From: Thermoflexus hugenholtzii JAD2
GTDB taxonomy: Bacteria; Chloroflexota; Dehalococcoidia; SHYB01
Assembly: GCA_945861815.1 (NCBI GenBank)
Contig: CAMAVV010000009.1
Coordinates: 1-17,466, forward strand
Direction of reading: 5' to 3'
DNA length: 17,466 nt
Shown here: positions 15,153 through 17,466 of the stretch, in pieces
Numbering within the stretch: position 1 is the first letter of the stretch
Layout: each line of letters opens with the position of its first letter
Program-made: the position numbers and the translations under genes
The notes under the pieces: model-generated
Databases searched by the model: none
Told to the model about the DNA's origin: nothing
Seen by the model: only the letters and a program-made list of their open reading frames with translations

Positions 15153-16178
15153 CTACGTTTTATACAGGTAGCAAGCGGCGAAGTGGCCGGGTTTGATCTC
15201 TTGCAGCGGAGGGACGGTGGCTTCGCAGGTACCTTTGATGACTCGTGGGCAGCGGGGGTGGAAGGAACAGCCTGCCGGGAGATTCGAAGGCGAAGGCGGT
15301 TCGCCGGGAACGACCTGACGCATCCGCAGCCGGTTCGCCGGGTCTGGTTCGGGAACGGCTTCGATGAGGGCGCGGGTGTAGGGGTGCAAGGGGTCGTTGA
15401 CGACGGCGCGCGGCGGGCCAAGCTCCACGATGCGCCCCAGGTACATGACGGCGACGCGGTTGGAGAAGTGGGCGGCGCTGGCGATATCGTGGGTGATGAA
15501 GAGGAAGGCGATGCCGTAGCGGCGCTGGAGGTCGCGCATCAAATAGAGGACCTCGGCCCTGCTGGAGGCGTCGATCATGGAGACGGGTTCATCGGCGACG
15601 ATGTACTCAGGCCGCATCACCAAGGCGCGGGCGATGCCAACACGCTGACGCTGGCCGCCGGAGAGGGTGTGTGGGTATTTGCCAATAAAGTCGTCGGGCG
15701 GGCTGAGTCGCACATCTTGGAGGGCCTGGGCGACTCGCGCCAGGCGCTCCTCCCGCTTCCCCATGCCGTGCACCAGCAAAGGCTCTTCAACGATCTGGCC
15801 CACGGTCATGTAGGCGTTCATGCTGGAGTAGGGGTCTTGGAAGACGGCCTGCGCCCTGCGGCGAAACCACTTGCGCTGGGATTCGGTCTGCCCGGTGACC
15901 ACTTTGCCATCGAAGGTGACGCGCCCGCTCGCCGGCTCCACAAGGCCAAGGGAGGCGCGCCCCAGGGTGGTCTTGCCGCTGCCCGATTCGCCGACGACAG
16001 CGACCGTCTCGCCACGATGGAGGGCGAGGGACACATCGTTCACGGCGCGGACGATGGTCCTTCCGAGAAGGCCCTTGCGCGCGGCAAACTGCACGCTGAC
16101 CTTCTCGATGGAGAGGAGGGGCTGACCAGCGGCGGTATCCGAAGTGGCATGCACATGATGGGTAGCGAACAGCGTCAT
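15153..16178 (-). CDS. Oligopeptide/dipeptide ABC transporter ATPase, OppF/DppF type
   Basis: 341 residues of cytosolic ATPase that powers peptide (or related solute) import. Motifs in order: Walker A GESGSGKTT (63-71), Q-loop FQDP (113-116), signature LSGGQRQR (172-179), Walker B YIVADEP (192-198), D-loop SMIDASS (200-206) and H-loop THD (229-231). A C-terminal oligo_HPY extension has HPYTRAL and Cys304, Cys310, Cys318 and Cys336, a four-cysteine pattern that binds an Fe-S cluster in some DppD proteins. The frame stays open to 16622, but that extension is antisense to the lipoprotein gene's linker and is Gly/Val repeat. The ATG at 16178, behind a purine-rich GAAAGAAG, gives a normal N-terminus. 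Partner permease genes are not in the window; the solute-binding gene is divergent. Confidence 0.93.
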   Translation of the reverse strand: MTLFATHHVHATSDTAAGQPLLSIEKVSVQFAARKGLLGRTIVRAVNDVSLALHRGETVAVVGESGSGKTTLGRASLGLVEPASGRVTFDGKVVTGQTESQRKWFRRRAQAVFQDPYSSMNAYMTVGQIVEEPLLVHGMGKREERLARVAQALQDVRLSPPDDFIGKYPHTLSGGQRQRVGIARALVMRPEYIVADEPVSMIDASSRAEVLYLMRDLQRRYGIAFLFITHDIASAAHFSNRVAVMYLGRIVELGPPRAVVNDPLHPYTRALIEAVPEPDPANRLRMRQVVPGEPPSPSNLPAGCSFHPRCPRVIKGTCEATVPPLQEIKPGHFAACYLYKT

Positions 16179-16302
16179 CTTTTCTTCTTTCAGTGCCCCT
16201 GCCTCTTCACCTTCTTGTGGAACATCCTGAACGGCAAACCTATAATAGCATCGCGTCGTATTCAGATAGAGACGGCATAACAGCAGGAAGGGGACCACGA
16301 TA
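16179..16302. promoter_or_regulatory. Divergent promoter region, ABC ATPase/solute-binding lipoprotein
   Basis: A perfect TATAAT (16241-16246) points towards the lipoprotein gene, 56 bases before its ATG. Weak -35 candidates upstream are GTGGAA (16217-16222, spacer 18) and TTGTGG (16215-16220, spacer 20). The same AT island reads CTATTATAG on the other strand and could serve the ATPase gene. A single TTCAC at 16206 is not part of an 11-bp array. Confidence 0.5.
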
Positions 16303-17466
16303 ATGAGAAAGCCCGGCAGAACGCGCCTCCTCTCCTTGTCTCTATTCTCGGCCTTAGTCCTCATCATTACCTCTTGCTCCAGTGGCAGTTCAGCGACGCC
16401 CACGCCTGAGCCTAGCGCAGCGCCGTCGCCCGTTCCATCGGCTGGACCCACTGCAACGCCTTTCCCGACGGTTACGCCTACCGTTCTCCCCACGGTGACG
16501 CCACGGCCAACGCCGACGCCGACGACAGCGCCAACGCCGACTCCAACCACTGCCCCACCTCCAACTCCTGCGCCCCTCGGCGCACTGGCGACGTATGAGA
16601 ACACGACGTTCGGCTTTTCCATCAGCTATCCGGAGAACTGGGAAAAGGAAGCTGGTGACATAGCCAGCGGCGAACCGCTCTTCTTCGCCAGCAGCGATAT
16701 CGGAGTGCCCCGGCTGCTTCTTGACCTCTCATGGGCGCAGAAGCTAGGCCAGCCGAAGGACTACGCCGCCGAGGTTCTGCAGACGTTCAGAAGCGCCGTC
16801 GCGCAGACGAGAGTCCTCAGCGAAGGCGATGTGACGCTCCAGGACGGCACCAAGGCCTATAGCTATGTCATCGAGATCCCAGGACAGCAGGTAACGCTCA
16901 CCGGCACACTGCTCATCGTGCCGCGAGGCAGTCAGATATTCCAGATCCTCGCTCAGACGATCCGGACGGATTTCGAGACCCGGCGGGCAGACTTAGAGCG
17001 AATCGTGAGAAGTTTTCGCCTCAAGGAGCAGATGCCCTTCGGTGTGCGCCGCTCGCAATCGTTCACGTTCCGGGATGATTCGCCTACGGTGTTCGATCCG
17101 GCGGTTATCGGCGATGCGACGTCGGCGCGCTATGCGCAGCAGGTCTTCAGCGGGCTGGTGACGCTGGATCGAGAGCTTCGCGTTGTCTCGGACATCGCCG
17201 AAAGCTGGCAGGTGTCGGACGGCGGGAGAACGTATCTCTTCAAGTTGCGCAGCAACGCGAAGTTTCACAGCGGCAGGGCAGTCACTGCCCAGGATGTGAA
17301 ATATTCCATCGAGCGAGCCGCTGACCCTGAGCTACGCTCCGAAGTTGCAGGCGTCTACCTTGATGACATCGTCGGTCTGTCAGATCGCCTTTCCGGTCGC
17401 GCTCGCGATGTCTCCGGAGTCGAAGTCGTTGACAGCGCCACCGTTCGCATCCGCATCAGAACTCCG
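16303..17466 (+). CDS. Solute-binding lipoprotein with PsbP-like and SBP_bac_5 domains (partial)
   Basis: 388 residues are visible and the frame is open at the right edge, so the 3' end is missing. A basic start (MRKPGRTR) and hydrophobic helix lead to a lipobox ITSC with lipidated Cys25, so it is anchored outside the membrane. A Thr/Pro-rich linker (about 32-92) follows. Residues 97-240 (YENTTFGFSISYPENW onward, ending IVRSF) look like the PsbP/MOG1-type module found in many lipoproteins. From about 252 the text is the start of a family 5 peptide-binding protein (VFDPAVIGD, LAESW-like IAESWQVSDGG, KLRSNAKFHSG, VTAQDVKYSIERA). The site AGGAAGGGG lies about nine bases before the ATG. It probably feeds the transporter whose ATPase is divergent. 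The domain fusion is unusual. Confidence 0.88.
   Translation, partial: MRKPGRTRLLSLSLFSALVLIITSCSSGSSATPTPEPSAAPSPVPSAGPTATPFPTVTPTVLPTVTPRPTPTPTTAPTPTPTTAPPPTPAPLGALATYENTTFGFSISYPENWEKEAGDIASGEPLFFASSDIGVPRLLLDLSWAQKLGQPKDYAAEVLQTFRSAVAQTRVLSEGDVTLQDGTKAYSYVIEIPGQQVTLTGTLLIVPRGSQIFQILAQTIRTDFETRRADLERIVRSFRLKEQMPFGVRRSQSFTFRDDSPTVFDPAVIGDATSARYAQQVFSGLVTLDRELRVVSDIAESWQVSDGGRTYLFKLRSNAKFHSGRAVTAQDVKYSIERAADPELRSEVAGVYLDDIVGLSDRLSGRARDVSGVEVVDSATVRIRIRTP
16393..16575 (+). repeat. Low-complexity Thr/Pro codon repeat (lipoprotein linker)
   Basis: Short ACGCC/CCNACN units run through the linker of the lipoprotein gene, most densely at 16480-16560. They encode alternating Thr and Pro, a flexible spacer often used to hold a domain away from the membrane. 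On the opposite strand they create a misleading Gly/Val open frame. Confidence 0.75.

Noticed and set aside
15183..16280. 365-residue plus-strand open frame
   Set aside because: Shadow of the ABC ATPase, whose Walker and signature motifs are all intact on the minus strand.
16179..16622. Minus-strand N-terminal extension of the ABC ATPase with Gly/Val repeats
   Set aside because: The repeats are the antisense of the lipoprotein's Thr/Pro linker, and the extension crosses the divergent promoter. The real start is 16178.

Overview
This is a densely packed, GC-rich bacterial chromosome segment with no transposase, integrase, CRISPR array or rRNA/tRNA gene that I can see. Most genes are ordinary core or metabolic genes. 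The mix suggests a deep-branching Chloroflexota-type organism: an acVLRF1-like release-factor homologue, an MqnD-type futalosine-pathway protein, a Thr/Pro-linker lipoprotein, GTG and TTG starts, and soluble GAF/PAS hybrid kinases. I infer that lineage from gene content only and hold it with moderate confidence.

Left part (1-6124): possibly the tail of an unrecognised plus-strand gene, followed by a textbook intrinsic terminator. Next come a NapA/Kef-type cation:proton antiporter (minus) and, divergent from it, a YtcJ-type amidohydrolase (plus). The amidohydrolase meets, with no base between the two stop codons, a metG-polyprenyl diphosphate synthase pair read on the minus strand.

Middle (6125-8190): a two-domain universal stress protein and a GNAT acetyltransferase on the plus strand end at a bidirectional terminator. 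Facing them on the minus strand is a long co-directional series. In transcription order it runs: OppF-type ABC ATPase, MqnD-like protein, class III CoA-transferase, DyP peroxidase, VLRF1-like protein, a soluble GAF-PAS-kinase-receiver-winged-helix protein, a single-domain receiver, and a 59-residue zinc ribbon. The first five may be more than one transcript; the last two are clearly coupled (12-base gap).

Right edge (16179-17466): a divergent promoter region and a plus-strand lipoprotein gene that runs off the window. Its product joins a PsbP-like domain to a peptide-binding (SBP_bac_5) domain.

The most interesting observation is regulatory. The region upstream of the universal stress protein and the region upstream of the single receiver both carry four TTCAC-like repeats at offsets 0, 11, 32 and 43. 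They share a 16-base identical core and point in the direction of the gene they precede. This is the direct-repeat geometry bound by OmpR/PhoB-family winged helices. The hybrid kinase encoded between these loci carries such a domain, so I propose a self-contained stress regulon: one-protein two-component system, receiver plus zinc ribbon, and universal stress protein plus acetyltransferase.
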